Source: Oreohelix idahoensis
Taxonomy: Eukaryota > Mollusca > Gastropoda > Stylommatophora > Oreohelicidae
Length of the DNA stretch: 64,000 nucleotides
Assembly: GCA_024509875.1 (NCBI GenBank)
Contig: JAMPIV010012441.1
Coordinates: 248,001-312,000 of the forward strand
Reading direction: 5' to 3'
Below, one piece after another: positions 20,582 to 31,839 of this stretch. The notes beneath the pieces were generated by a model, which did no database searches, was not told the DNA's origin, and saw only the letters and a list, made by a program, of their open reading frames with translations. The stretch's first letter is position 1. The number at the start of each line of letters is the position of its first letter. The translations under genes and the position numbers were made by a program.

Positions 20582-21567
20582 CATATGTTTCACTGATATG
20601 CCAGAGGCTGACTTATCTAGGTTCATTAACTTCATCAACAACTTCCACCCTGCGATCCTATTCACCTCCCACTTCTCCGCTGTCTCTGTGAATTTCCTTG
20701 ACATTGTTGTCATCACCCCCCCCCCCCCCCCCCACCTTAACACTTCGGTGTACTATAAACCCACTGATGCACACAGTCACCTCCTTTATACTTCCTCTCA
20801 TCCTCGGGCTTGTCATGACTCCTTGCCTTTCTCACAATTTTTCCGCCTCCGTCGGTTATGCCAAGATGATGACGACTTTCTTTGCCGAGCATAGGAAATG
20901 TTGGACTTCTTCTGCAGGAGAAAGTATCCAGAGGATGTTCTTACCTCTGCCTTAGAGCGTGTTCTCCCTATCTCACGTCCAGGTGCCCTCAAACCCCGCC
21001 ACAAAACCTCCTCGGATAGAGTCAAGTTAATATTGACCTATCACCCTCACAGCGCTGCTGTCAAAGGATCCTGTATCGCCACCTATCTCTCCTCCAAGCT
21101 GACCCAGTGTCGCGGGAAGTGTTTAGTGAGCCACCCTTGCTTGCATATAGACGGGATAAAAATTTGAGGTACCTCCTAGTCCACAGCGTTTGAAAACCGT
21201 CAACGATGGCCATTTTGGGACCCAGCCATGTAACCGAACACGATGTAAGACATGTCAGTATGTTATCCAAACACGTTCAGTGTCGTTCCCTAAGGCCAAG
21301 TTCACCATCACCCATGGCTTCACATGCGAGTCACGCAACGTCATTTATGTTATTATATGCAAACGGTGCAATATTACTTACATCGGCAAAACGGGCAGAC
21401 ACCGCTACGACATCTCTAAGTTGAAATCCACACCTGTGGCCATCCACTTCAATGGCCCTGGCCACCACGGTGCCACTGACATCCAGGTGACAGCCATCAG
21501 ATCCTGTTCCTCGGATGCCAACAGTCGGTTCCGCATGGAACAACGCCTCATCCATGTTAAACCTTAA
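20582..21567 (+). pseudogene. Penelope-like element: RT end plus GIY-YIG endonuclease
   Basis: Plus-strand frames give the end of a Penelope-type RT (LSRFINFINNFHPAILFTSH, VNFLDIVV, then YYKPTDAHSHLLYTSSHP), the thumb-like helices (DFFCRRKYPEDVLTSALERV), a linker with a CX4CXXC-type finger (PCNRTRCKTCQYV) and a GIY-YIG nuclease-like domain (NVIYVIICKRCNITYIGKTG). The RT palm is missing, so the copy is 5' truncated. A C15 homopolymer at 20719-20733 lies inside the coding region, and frames shift at about 20890 and 21165. The frame closes at 21567. The 3' untranslated region is displaced to 25100-25510 by a LINE insertion. Confidence 0.85.
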
Positions 21568-21689
21568 ACCCGACGGATTGAATATCCATCATTCTTTTGT
21601 CTGAGGCGTCCTTTTCTATCTAGTCCCAGTTTTATCATGACTTTCTACTATGATTGCGATCACCCTTGTCTTCCCTCCTATTCTATGTA

Positions 21690-21716
21690 TATTTATATAT
21701 ATAAATATATAAATAA

Positions 21717-21781
<65 letters not shown>

Positions 21782-21786
21782 TATAA

Positions 21787-21864
<78 letters not shown>

Positions 21865-21910
21865 TTATGTATATAATATATGTGTATATATGTGTCTGTG
21901 CATCTATACA
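21690..21910. repeat. (TA)n / (TG)n microsatellite
   Basis: About 150 bp of TA dinucleotides with TAAA interruptions, then TGTGTG and TATATG variants. Frames across it translate as Tyr-Ile repeats and are not genes. The same AT-run character resumes at 25085, on the other side of the LINE. Confidence 0.9.
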
Positions 21911-22146
21911 TATATATACCCTGGTCCTCCAGGTTGGGGGTTTTAGCACAGGGCTGACACCCCTGTCTGTGTAAAAAAAAAAACAATGAAGTTACGGAAA
22001 CAATAATAAATGAACAAACTTTGCTGCGGGATGGACATTCGGAGTCTGTGGCTCGTATGACTGTCAGTGGTGAAAGCCGAAAGGAAGCCACTGACATGAA
22101 AACGGATGTCCTGACCGCAAAACAGGATACAAGAATAGGTTTTTTG

Positions 22147-23104
22147 GAATGTCAGGACAATGTACGAGACAGGTAAACTAAGACAGGTCACGGCAGAAAT
22201 GAGAAACTATAGGTTACACATTCTAGGGATAAGCGAGAGCAGATGGACAGGGGCAGGAAAAGTTAAAACAGCAACAGGAGAAATAGTACTTTACTCTGGA
22301 AGAGAGGATGGACAACACAATGAAGGCGTAGCCATTATTCTACAGAAAGGAATAGAAAGGACATTACTGGAATGGAAACCCATCAACAACAGACTGATAA
22401 GATTAAGATTGAGAGGGAGATTCATCAACACTACAATAATACAATGCTACGCACCAACGAATGATAGCGATGAGGAGGTCAAGGATGAATTCTATCAACA
22501 ACTGCAGAAAGAAATGGAAGACACACCTAGATATGATCTTGTTATAGTAATGGGAGACCTCAATGCGAAAGTTGGTACACACAATACATATAATGAAAGA
22601 ACAATGGGGAAATGCGGCAGCGGAACAGCAAACGAAAATGGGGATAAACTAATAAGTTTCTGTAGCATTAACAACCTGGTCATTGGAGGAACACTCTTCC
22701 CACATAAAGAAATTCACAAATTAACATGGGAATCACCAAATTGTCGGGACAGAAACCAGATAGACCACATCATGGTTAACGGTAGATGGAGACAAGCATT
22801 ACAAGATGTGAAGGTAAGAAGAGGTGCAGATGTGGGAAGTGATCACCATTTAGTAGTAGCAAAATTGAAAGTGAAACTAAGAAGGGCTGCACCAACTGTA
22901 ACTACACAGAAAAGGTTTGACATCAGCAAATTGAAGGACTCCCTTACCAGAAAAGCTTTTACGGCTGACATAAAGAAACGATATCAATTTGCCAAAAGTC
23001 AGGAAAAGACATTGACTGATGATATAGACCAGAATTTCAACACCATTTCAACAATATACAAAGAAAGCAGCAAATCCAGGAAAGGAAGAAGCAAGACTGG
23101 ATAA
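22147..23104 (+). CDS. LINE APE-type endonuclease domain
   Basis: This is the endonuclease that nicks the target DNA in target-primed reverse transcription. The native frame opens just after an in-frame stop, with WNVRTMYETGKL, the usual opening of this LINE class. It carries the exonuclease-endonuclease-phosphatase motifs in order: ILGISESRWTG (catalytic Glu), IIQCYAPTND, VMGDLNAKVG (Asp and Asn), QIDHIMVN and GSDHHLVVAKL (final His). The domain looks complete. The frame closes at 23104 because of an indel at about 23060-23080; the natural continuation is in the frame of the RT ORF. Call: RTE-like, from the compact EN-RT layout with no separate ORF1 seen. Confidence 0.85.
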
Positions 23105-25039
23105 CACCAGAAACTTTAAACACCATAACGATGAGAAAGGAAATGAAAAGAAAGAAAACAGAAGCGAAGTCCCCCAGGTTAAAGCAACTATATAGCGAAC
23201 AGTACAGTCAGCTGGACAAGGAAGTTAAACGCCAAACCCGAGCCAACAAAAGGAATTTCCTAGACGATCTTGCAAGACAGGCAGAGGAGGCAGCACTGAG
23301 AAATGAACAAAGCACAGTATACAAAATAACTAAATTCATCAGCGGAAAACGAGGTGCAAACAATATTACATTAGTAAGAGATAAGCAAGGTAATCTCATC
23401 ACGACAGCAGAGAGACAAGAAACAAGATGGGCAGAGCACTTCAGAGAAACTCTGAACAAGGAACCACCAGAGACACAATTGAATGTTCCTGAGGCTGAAA
23501 ACGATCTAGATGTCAATACAGACATTCCACGAAAAGAAGAAATCATCACAGCAATCAAAGGGTTAAAGAACGGCAAAGCTCCGGGCCATGATAACTTAAA
23601 TGCAGAGCTATTTAAGACAGACCCTGAGCTAGCAGCAGAACTATTAGAACCACTATTTGCACAAGTCTGGAAAACGGGGACAACACCATCAGAGTGGAAC
23701 AAAGGAATAATTGTCAAATTGCCCAAGAAGGGAGATCTTGCAGACTGCAATAATTGGAGAGGAATCACTCTTCTCTCAGTTCCCAGCAAAATACTAGGCA
23801 GGATAATTATACAGAGAATTTCAAAGGCAGTAGATCACAAACTGAGGAAAGAACAAGCAGGATTTAGAAAGAACAGGAGATGTGTAGATCATATATTCAC
23901 TCTCAGAAACATTATAGAGCAGTGCTCAGAATGGCAAAGACAGCTTTACATTAATTTCGTTGATTTTGAAAAGGCTTTTGACAGCATACATAGGGACAGT
24001 TTATGGAAAATACTGAGGGCTTATGGAATTCCAAGCTGCATAGTGTCAATCATAAAAAGCCTCTATGCAAACTTTACGTGCAGTGTTGGGCAGAGCAACC
24101 TAACCTTTGAGGTGAAGACCGGAGTACGACAGGGATGCCCCTTATCAACCACTCTATTTTTAACAGTCATAGACTGGGTGATGCGCCAGACAACAGAGGG
24201 CAGTCCAAGAGGAATAAGATGGACAACATTTTCTACATTGGAAGATCTGGAATATGCAGATGACATTGCACTACTAGCACATTCACATCAACACATCCAG
24301 GAAAAAAACGGATAGACTTAATAAGTTTAGCCAGCAGGTGGGCTTGAACATCAATTTAAAGAAGTCAGAGGTCATGACGCTCAATGTGAGCAACCCTGAG
24401 CCCATATCAGTAAGGAATAAGCAATTGGTAGAGACAGATACCTTCACATACCTAGGAAGCATAGTAACACCAGACGGCGGGGCAGGCAAAGACATCAACA
24501 TCTGAATGAATAAGGCAAGAACAGCCTTCTTTAGCCTAAACAACATCTGGAAGTCCTCCCAATACAGCACAAGCACAAAATTAAGATTATATCAGAGCTG
24601 TGTGCTTTCTGTGCTTCTCTATGGTGCGGAATGCTGGAGAGTTACAGAGAAGGAAATGTCGAAATTGTCCTCTTTTCACACAACATGCCTAAGAAAAAGT
24701 CACCAAATCTTTTGGCCGAATACCATCACTAACCAGGATCTGCTTACTCGGAGCAAGCAAGAGGACATGCACACCATCATAGCTGGCAGACGCTGGAACT
24801 GGGTTGGTCATGTCCTCAGAAGAGACCCCGATGCCATCACAAGAACAGCTATGCTTTGGACCCCTGAAGGAAAACGAAAGAGAGGCCGACCAAAAACAAC
24901 CTGGCGGAGAACTGTGGAGGCTGAGATGCAAAGAATGAACCAGAGTTGGGGCACTGTACGAAGGATGGCCACCGACCGAGCAAAGTGGAATCAATTTGTT
25001 GTTGCCCTACAAGACGCCACTAGGCGTGATGGCCACTGA
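23075..25039 (+). pseudogene. LINE reverse transcriptase and C-terminal domain
   Basis: The frame picks up at the linker (QDWITPETLN) and contains the full RT: GKAPGHDNLNAELF, ITLLSVPSKILGRII, EQAGFRKNRRCVDHIFTLR, FVDFEKAFDSIHRDSLW, TGVRQGCPLSTTLF and the catalytic YADDIALL. One extra A in a run at about 24302-24308 breaks the frame after the catalytic box. The next block (about 24315-24505) ends at an in-frame TGA at 24505-24507, and the last block runs to 25039 with WNWVGHVLRRDPDAITRTA and a GRPKTTW motif. With only about three lesions this is the best preserved non-LTR element in the window, though not active as read. Confidence 0.88.
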
Positions 25040-25085
25040 CTGCTTTGACGGTCGGCGGCTAAGGATCAAAGAAGAAGAAGAAGAT

Positions 25086-25515
25086 ATATATATATATATA
25101 TATATATACATTTTATTTTTATTATATTATATATATATTTTTTAACACTCTTTTCATTTATTTATTAATTATATTTTATATTTTTAATTGTGATATAAAT
25201 ATTTATTTTTTATTTATTTATTTATTTTTTTTTGTTCACTCTGTTTTCAATTTTTTTGGCTTTATGTACTATCCACTTCCGCTTTCCGATTTTGTGGCAG
25301 CCATCTTTGCTCCAACATGTGACAAAACTCAAAGGGAGTATTTTTTCTCTTATTTCTATAGTTTCATGTTCTCCACTTAATTGTCACTTTCTTTCCCTTC
25401 TGTCTCTTGTTTGTCTGTCCCTGACGAAGGCCTTGTGGTCGCAACGTAGGTTTTTCTTGTCCTTTCTCTGTGTAAGACGTATTACTATTTGTGTGTTTTT
25501 GTACACCATCCTTTA
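25086..25515 (+). repeat. Displaced 3' UTR of the Penelope-like element
   Basis: AT-rich sequence, then CTGACGAAGGCCTTGTGGTC and GCAACGTAGG. A 'GACGAAGGCC...CGAAACGT'-type string is typical downstream of Penelope GIY-YIG ORFs. This places it after 21567, with the LINE between. Confidence 0.55.
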
Positions 25516-25564
25516 CCTTTCAAATATCTTAACAAGTTAGTCAATCCTCTGCAAGACTCCACTA

Positions 25565-26085
25565 GTTTATCTATGTGTTTATTCCAGTTTACAAAAGAGA
25601 AGTTGGCAAGAAGACGAAGATGGCTGTATACCGCTCCACCTATGTCCCAGAGTTGACATATGGATGCGAGTCATGGGCAATGACTACAACCCACAAAAGC
25701 CAGATGCAAACCTCAGAAATGAGGTATCCGAGGAAGGTGATTGATGTAACAAGAAGAGACATTGTCCGCAACCAGACGATACGTCAAGGCCTAAAAACCC
25801 AACCCCTGCAGACCCAAGTAGAACAGTCCCAACTAAGATGGTTTGGCCATGTCTGCAGAATTGGAGAAGATCGGCTACCACAATAAGCATGAGAAACTAA
25901 GAGCCATGGATCCAGACCTGCAGGACCACCCAGAGTCTGCTGGGAGGACAACATTAGACAATCTTTGAAGGACCGAGGACTAGAATGGAACCAGGCCAGA
26001 AGGAAGACAGCCGATAGGATAGTCTGGGCTCTCTCTTCCAAACCTCTAAACCCCACGGTAGAAGAGGAACGACTAAGTAAGTAAG
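25565..26085 (+). pseudogene. LINE family 2, C-terminal fragment
   Basis: Plus-strand end of a LINE ORF2: PVYKREVGKKTKMAVYRSTY, LTYGCESWAM, a helical block (MQTSEMRYPRKVIDVTRRD), LRWFGHVCRIGEDRLPQ and, after a stop, RPAGPPRVCWEDNIRQSLKD, ending with a (TAAG)n-like tail. The WFGH and GRPxxxW-like blocks are the usual C-terminal domain of RTE/CR1-type ORF2. 5' truncated. Related pieces on the minus strand are at 33985-34310, 39335-39420 and 58805-59005. Confidence 0.8.
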
Positions 26086-26089
26086 TAAT

Positions 26090-26470
26090 TTTATTTCCTC
26101 AGTTTATGGAAAGAACAAGCGAGATTCAGAAAGAACAGAAAATGTGCAGATCCTATATTCAGCATCACGACGGAATAGCAGAGGCAGCTATACATTAACT
26201 TTGTTGATTTTGAAAAGGCTTTTGACAGCATACATATTCGACCGATAAAAGATATTTTGGATATATAAAGAGACAAAATACCGTGTTGAAAGCCATAATA
26301 GAAGAACTAGTTGAAGGCAAGCGAGCCAGAGGAAGATAAATTCTGAGTGGGAAGATAACATCAAGAAATGGGAGGGAAAGAGCCTTTCTGAGTTTACTAT
26401 CAAGACAAGAGACAGAATATGTTGGAAATTCATTGCAGCCAACCTTCACTGCGGAGACGGCAGTTGATTT
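26090..26470 (+). pseudogene. LINE fragment related to the 22-25 kb element
   Basis: 26105-26240 resembles 23860-23990: EQARFRKNRKCADPIF and NFVDFEKAFDSIH. After 26240 the sequence jumps to a C-terminal piece (EGKRARGRQ, then RQETEYVGNSL), so part of the RT is deleted. Many stops. Confidence 0.65.
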
Positions 26471-26661
26471 TATCTGAATCTTCAGGCGATGTCATAAGAT
26501 GTTAATAATATACGGGGAGCTGAAAATGCACCTTATAAAACAAATTACTACAGAAACCACTGCTGCAAGATCCTACGAATGCTTTAGTGCAGGCATTCTG
26601 CAATGGGACCATGGGCAGTGGCCGTTCCACGCTCTACGTGAGACAAAATGGGAACTGAATG

Positions 26662-28928
26662 CTCCCAACCAAGGTTGCCACTCAAGTTCTAAAGATAAAC
26701 CCAGATTTTCTTCTTAAAAAAAACCCAGAAGTATCCAAATTATTTTATGCCTCAAATACACGGGATACACAGACTTAGTGTATGTGAGTGATGCAGTTTG
26801 AGGGAATCTTTAGTAATGTTATGACCCACACACACACAATGCATGAAGGCATGTCTAGAGTCATTCTTATATGACCACCAGCTGTGCACAATGCAATAGT
26901 ATACAAATGTGGACGTGAACCTCTGTCTGTAAGGTTAATTACACCCTCATTGACTCTTGAAATCATCCACATAATCTTTTAGTGCAACTTTAGCACAAAT
27001 AAGCTGTGTGCTACCAATTTTTATTTATTTCTTCATTTTTATTTTATTTTTTATTACCAAAAATTCACAATTATATAAAAATGATTTTATTAACTCCCCA
27101 ATATATGAACTCTTGAAAATGAGATATTTTAACAGTAACAGTAGTTACATTAACAAAATGTTCCTCAAATCAAATATAAAATGTTAGTTGTAACTTGTTA
27201 CTGTTGAAAATTGTCATTTGTCAGCGACTCGGCATCCATGTCGACAACTTCTCCTTCGTCAAGATCATATGCATGAATTGACAACGTGGAATCTTGATTG
27301 TGGAGTTCTAAAATTTTTGCATATCTCTGCCGACAACGTCCTTCACGCACATATTTAACCACGCTTTTACTAGATTAAACTTATGACAAACTCCATCTTT
27401 GGCAACTGCTTGCTTGTCTAGTATTCGATTGGAAACTGTTTCACACAAAAGCTTGTTGATTTGTTTAGTTTTAACTAAGTTAACCTTCGAAAACACTCTT
27501 TCGGCGCATGATGAGGAGTGAGGTAGTGCCATAAGCGTGCACATGAGGTCAGACAAAACATCAAATTTCTTCTGGTTATTTGCATCTGTTACTTGTGGCA
27601 GTCCCAGCCAGAATGCGGGCGGATCCTCATCCACCAGATGTCCAATATCTTTTTGGTACAATGCCAGTTCTCGCCATTGATCAGACAGACAATCAAGGCT
27701 CTCTTCTGAAACAACTGTTGGGAACTGTGCTGCTAATGGAATGACAGAAAGTTTGTTGATCTCGAGAGCTTTCTTTGGATCCAACAGCTGCATTTGCGCA
27801 AGAACACTGTTTTGTCCAAGTGGGAACCTGCATCGTATTCGAGTGCAAAGTTCAATCAGGTATGCCAATACATCCTTGCAAAACTGGACTTCTTTATCTC
27901 CTAGCGGTTGTCGGATTAACTGTGCTTCACATAGGCCACCCAGCTCAATGTAATTCAGTTTCTTGTGCACCTGTACACCCGAAGGATCAATGTCGGCAAG
28001 AGTGCGATGCTCATGCTGCAATACTTCCTGCCTAATAAACATACTGTGAAGAAAACGATACTCTCGTGTACATCTGCTTGCAACATTCAATCAAATGATC
28101 AGCTTTCGAAAATGGAGTATTATGTTCTGCCATGAAAGCCGACAATAGTATCTCCACTTTAGCAATTTTGTCTTGGAGACATGGCTCTTTTGGTTTGATG
28201 AAACACTTGTTAATATTCAGAGCTTTGCTTTTGGCTTCGAAGTTTTTCATGTTCTTCTGTGTGCTTTTATGTGTCAATAAAGCTGTTTTGTTGGCATTAG
28301 TTAATGTACAGGAACAGACCGTACAAATCGCAGCATAGCGATTTCCAGAGTCAGGCTTTATCCAATCCTTCAGTTCTCTGTCTGTTAGCCATTCCGCACA
28401 AAAAGCCTACTGATTCCATGGTTTCACTTTTTTACGTGGTGGCGTGTGTGTCGTCATGCTGCTACAATTACCTAGCGTACCTTCATCATTGCTTATTTTA
28501 TAATCTTATAATAACAACAAAAAACCAATATGCTGTTTATCTGCTTAAGTCTAAAATTTAAAAAGAATACTTTAAAACACATTGCAAAAATAGCTGAGTA
28601 TTGTAGATGACAGCCATTAACAGAATAACAGGAAATATATAGTTGATGTAAACGAGTAAAAAAACAACGTCATTGATGTGGTTAAAAACAAGAATTAAAT
28701 TTAAGTGGAATAAAAAATATATAGCACATAATTTTTTACATTTAATTATAATATAAATATAATGTATAATGCTCAGTGCACAGAATATACATACATTGTA
28801 AATGCCAATTGTCAAATATACCCAGATTAATGCAGATTTGGAAAAACAATACCCAGATACCCAGACGGAAGCCAAAAAACCCAGATCTAGTAAAAAAAAT
28901 ACTCAGCTGTGGCAACACTGCTCACAAC
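26662..28928 (-). mobile_element. hAT transposon with TIRs and 8-bp target duplication
   Basis: Element 26670-28920. The left end CAAGGTTGCCACTCAAG is the imperfect inverse of the right end (reverse complement CAGTGTTGCCACAGCTGAG). Both are followed by inverted CCCAGAT/ATCTGGG-type and T-rich tracts. It is flanked by CTCCCAAC (26662-26669) and CTCACAAC (28921-28928), 7 of 8 matching, the target-duplication length of the hAT superfamily. The transposase gene inside is on the minus strand and internally deleted. Confidence 0.85.
27308..28457 (-). pseudogene. hAT transposase, internally deleted
   Basis: Minus strand. It begins at 28457 with MTTHTPPRKKVKPWNQ, hits a TAG, and goes on in frame with a zinc-finger-like N-terminus (FCAEWLTDRELKDWIKPDSG, then CTVCSCTLTNANKTALLTHK) and the helical block KIAKVEILLSAFMAEHNTPF. 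At about 28080 CCKQMYT runs into the C-terminal third, with a frame change, so the RNase-H-like core is largely deleted. The C-terminal 260 codons carry the hAT dimerisation domain: ALPHSSSCAERVFSKVNLVK, then LLCETVSNRILDKQ. The frame ends at 27308. Complete termini with a gutted gene make this a likely non-autonomous derivative that moved with help from an intact copy. Confidence 0.82.
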
Positions 28929-29540
28929 ATATTTGAGAATAATAATTATTTTCATGGCAGGCGATACAATTTTGCTCCGTTTAAGAAAGGACAAGTCTCC
29001 GAAAAACGCAAGCTGAAAAACGTACTAGAAAAACCATCAGAAGAACGTCTGGTTATTTTCGGCAGTTACCGAATTCGCTTTTGCTTATTGTTTACAATCC
29101 CGCCAAGTACAAATTGTTAAAACAAGGATTACATCTTTTAATATTTAATATATAGGCTAGACCTATTTTGCTACTCTTAAATAATACTAATTATCTAGTG
29201 CATAGGTGGACAAAGAATTTTAAAAAAGGATCTGATTCCATGTTGCAAGCATCCTGATTTGTCTGAAAGAAAATAAAACGTGAGTTCTTTCAGTTCTAAC
29301 AATTAGGGCCTATAGGCTAGGCTACTAAATTGAATCAGAAAGTGTTACTACGGAGGCACGCCCACTGTGTAAACGTACGAATGGAAAGTTGTAATGTTAG
29401 ATGTTCGGGAATGTGAACGATTTAAGGATATTATATTTGGGTTGAAATGAAGAACAGTGGGTTGTGTTCTTCGATGTTAAAGTGGTAAGTATTAGAGCAT
29501 TACTAGACAGTAAGATCATCAATGTACTAGAAACAGCCTA
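28929..29540. other. No gene recognised
   Basis: AT-rich sequence after the hAT element. A short frame at 28940-29120 contains a basic stretch (FKKGQVSEKRKLKNVLEKPS) that I cannot assign; it crosses the transposon end and is not called as a gene. Confidence 0.4.
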
Positions 29541-29548
29541 TAGATAAA

Positions 29549-30480
29549 GTGTCAATAACACACATAAAAAGAACAAATTATGGCATAATACTCACAATGA
29601 ACATGACCGAAAAGTCGAAAGCTTTAATAAAACAAATTGAAGTAAGTCCTGTTCAAGTAGAATTGGCACACAGCATTAAAGCTAGGCTAGAATTAGTCAA
29701 AGAAACCAGGAAACGTGTAATTAAAGGAATACCTGTGACAGTTCCAGAGGAAGAAATAAGAACTAGACTACAAACAGAAAATCCAAAATATATGATTCTT
29801 AAACTGGAAAGGATATCACAGAAATTAGGAACTTCAACTGTCATAATAGTTACAGTAGAAGGACGAGAAATCCCATCACATTTCTTCAGTGGCAGTACTA
29901 AAATCAAAACAAGCTTACATACCACCAGTCATTCAATGCTCAAACTGCCAGAAATTTTGCCACACCAAAAGAACATGTAGAAGTAAGCCTAAATGTCGAT
30001 ATTGTGCAGGGGACCACATCTGTGATCACTGCAAATTAGTAAATTAATATGAGACAAACATAAAGGTATGTTATCAGGCACTCGTAGGAAATAAAGAAGT
30101 AGAACACTAGACAACAGAAAAACAACAGACATGAGTGGCTTACGCAGGATTCGAACCCTGGACCTTCCGTGCGACAACCCCGCCTAGCTATGCAAGCGAA
30201 CAAGAAATATAAACAGAAAATGTGCAAATTGTCTAGGAAACCACAGTGCACGTTTCCTAGGATGTCCACATTACCAGCAAACAAAACTAGTTCTAATAAA
30301 ATCAGTCAGTACTAACACACCATTAGAGGTAAGAGGTATGAACAAATGAGAATACCATTATTAGATTATTTGCAAACATAAAACTTACCTATAAATATAG
30401 AAGATGTGTTAAGAATAGACAGACCTAGGGAACTGCATAATATAGTCAAACAATATTTAACACGAACAAAGGTTAATATA
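29549..30480 (+). pseudogene. I/Jockey-type LINE ORF1 (Gag-like) with zinc knuckles
   Basis: The first frame (29549-29980) encodes an RNA-binding-like region: RKRVIKGIPVTVPEEEIRTR and PKYMILKLERISQKLGTSTV. After a frameshift at about 29905, the natural frame gives three Cys-rich knuckles: CSNCQKFCHTKRTC (CX2CX4HX4C), CRYCAGDHICDHC and, beyond a SINE, CANCLGNHSARFLGCP (CX2CX3HX6C). This succession is the signature of ORF1 of I, Jockey and related LINEs, which packages element RNA. The tail to about 30480 (INIEDVLRIDRPRELHNIV) keeps ORF1-like character but has stops. No ORF2 follows, so it is an isolated, decayed ORF1. Confidence 0.72.
30045..30200 (-). repeat. tRNA-derived SINE inside the LINE ORF1
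   Basis: Reverse complement contains GGGTTCGAATCCTGCG (an RNA polymerase III B box). It interrupts the zinc-knuckle domain between the second and third knuckles. The boundaries are approximate. Confidence 0.6.
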
Positions 30481-30524
30481 TAGTGGCTGGGAATGTGAAG
30501 GTCTGATGCTGTTCTTACAATGCA

Positions 30525-30850
30525 TCTGACTTTTAACAGATGAAAGTCAATTAAATATCTTTTAACGTCAGTTATATAACTAGAACCACCAGGCCTTTAC
30601 ACCCCTCCACTTTAATATTATTCTTGTTCAGAGTTTCTTCTTGATTTTGTTCGTTTTTTTTATTTAGTTTTTTTATTTATTTAACGTATAAGCATAATTG
30701 TGATTGTCCCTAATTACAATGATTTGACAGATGTGATGCCACTTTCTCATGTCGGCAGTTGTTCATATTATTTGGAATTGAAAACAGTATATATCCTAAT
30801 TATAACCCATCAGAGGTTGAATGGGATATTTTTCTTCATTGATTTAAAAA
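30525..30850 (+). repeat. Dispersed repeat R1, uninterrupted copy
   Basis: Opposite-strand copy of the repeat at 19375-20556. It lacks the LINE and therefore shows the empty target site near AAGCATAATTGTGATT (about 30690). Confidence 0.75.
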
Positions 30851-30854
30851 AAAA

Positions 30855-31215
30855 AAGTCGCCCACTTCATTAGGTTTAGGATTCCTAACCCTTACCCTTA
30901 GCCTACTCCCTATTACTGCGTCTCGGATGCCGTTTTTTTTTAGGCGTGTCGAATACACGGCCCAATGTACTTCATTTTGACCTTGTGTTTGTACTTTTTC
31001 TTTTGGTATTTTACAAGTGATTTTTATTTTTTATTTTATTACATTAGGCTTACATTATAATGAAGTCAGCATGGTGCTTCTTATATTAGCTGTAGCCTAG
31101 TGTCATGCCAAGGTATCAGGTGGTTTGGACTGTGCTAAACTTTAGCCCCATGTATGCTTATATCTGTTATTTTATTTTTAACAACCCTGCCTCTAATAGG
31201 GTGACCATATTATTT
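30855..31215. other. No gene; AT-rich spacer
   Basis: Poly-A and poly-T runs; nothing coding was recognised. Confidence 0.5.
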
Positions 31216-31515
31216 TTAAAGGAGGACATATTCTGATTTTTGGCTAAAAAGGAGGACACTTTTTAAGAAAAGGAGGACACTTTTTAAGAAAAGGGGGCCA
31301 CTTTTTAAGAAAAGGGGGCACTTTTTAAAGAAAAGGAGGACACTTTTTAAGAAAAGGAGGACACTTTTTAAGAAAAGGAGGACACTTTTTAAGGAAAGGT
31401 GGACACTTTTTAAGAAAAGGAGGCCACTTTTTAAGAAAAGGAGGACACTTTTTAAGGAAAGGAGGACACTTTTTAAGAAAAGGGGGCACTTTTTAAGAAA
31501 AGGAGGACACATTAA
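31216..31515. repeat. Minisatellite, about 21-22-bp unit
   Basis: About 13 copies of AAAAGGAGGACACTTTTTAAG with small changes. A 101-codon minus-strand frame over it is only the translation of the repeat. It is adjacent to a hAT remnant and starts near AGGGTGACCATATT, a string that resembles the end of some hAT transposons. Confidence 0.9.
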
Positions 31516-31839
31516 TTTCACTCATTTCATACATTTATGTAGCCTAAAGAGTCATGATAAACTATATAGAAATACATTAACGAAATAAAAAAAAAAGTTA
31601 GAAATCTTCATAAAATGCATGTTTTAATAATTTTTCCATCAAGCATTATTTTTTTCAACATAAGGCAGAAAACCAGTGCTCTCCAGGTTGTTCGTTGTGA
31701 CGCCAAATATTCAGTCTTTAACTTCTGACTGTACTTTTTCCGCTTACTTGACATTATTTTTGCATTCGTAGACATGACCGATATATGACCATCGTCTTTT
31801 CCTTATATAGTCGGAATTTCTGCCTAGAGTCTGCTCTTA

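Larger units (their letters stand above)
21918..25085 (+). mobile_element. Nearly full-length RTE-like LINE
   Basis: About 3.17 kb from a GC-richer 5' leader (CTGGTCCTCCAGGTTGG) to a 3' end of (AAG)n at 25072-25083. It codes for an APE endonuclease and RT in one reading unit, now cut by three lesions. It sits inside the AT microsatellite of the Penelope-like element: AT repeats lie on both sides. Fragments of the same 3' end occur at 55631-55660 and 56066-56130. Confidence 0.8.

Noticed and set aside
21683..22097. Minus-strand Tyr-Ile repeat proteins
   Set aside because: They are translations of the (TA)n microsatellite.
27741..28035. Two plus-strand frames of 70-86 codons
   Set aside because: Antisense shadows of the hAT transposase.
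31216..31521. 101-codon minus-strand frame with LLFLKSV repeats
   Set aside because: It is the translation of the 21-22-bp minisatellite; no start context or non-repeat portion.
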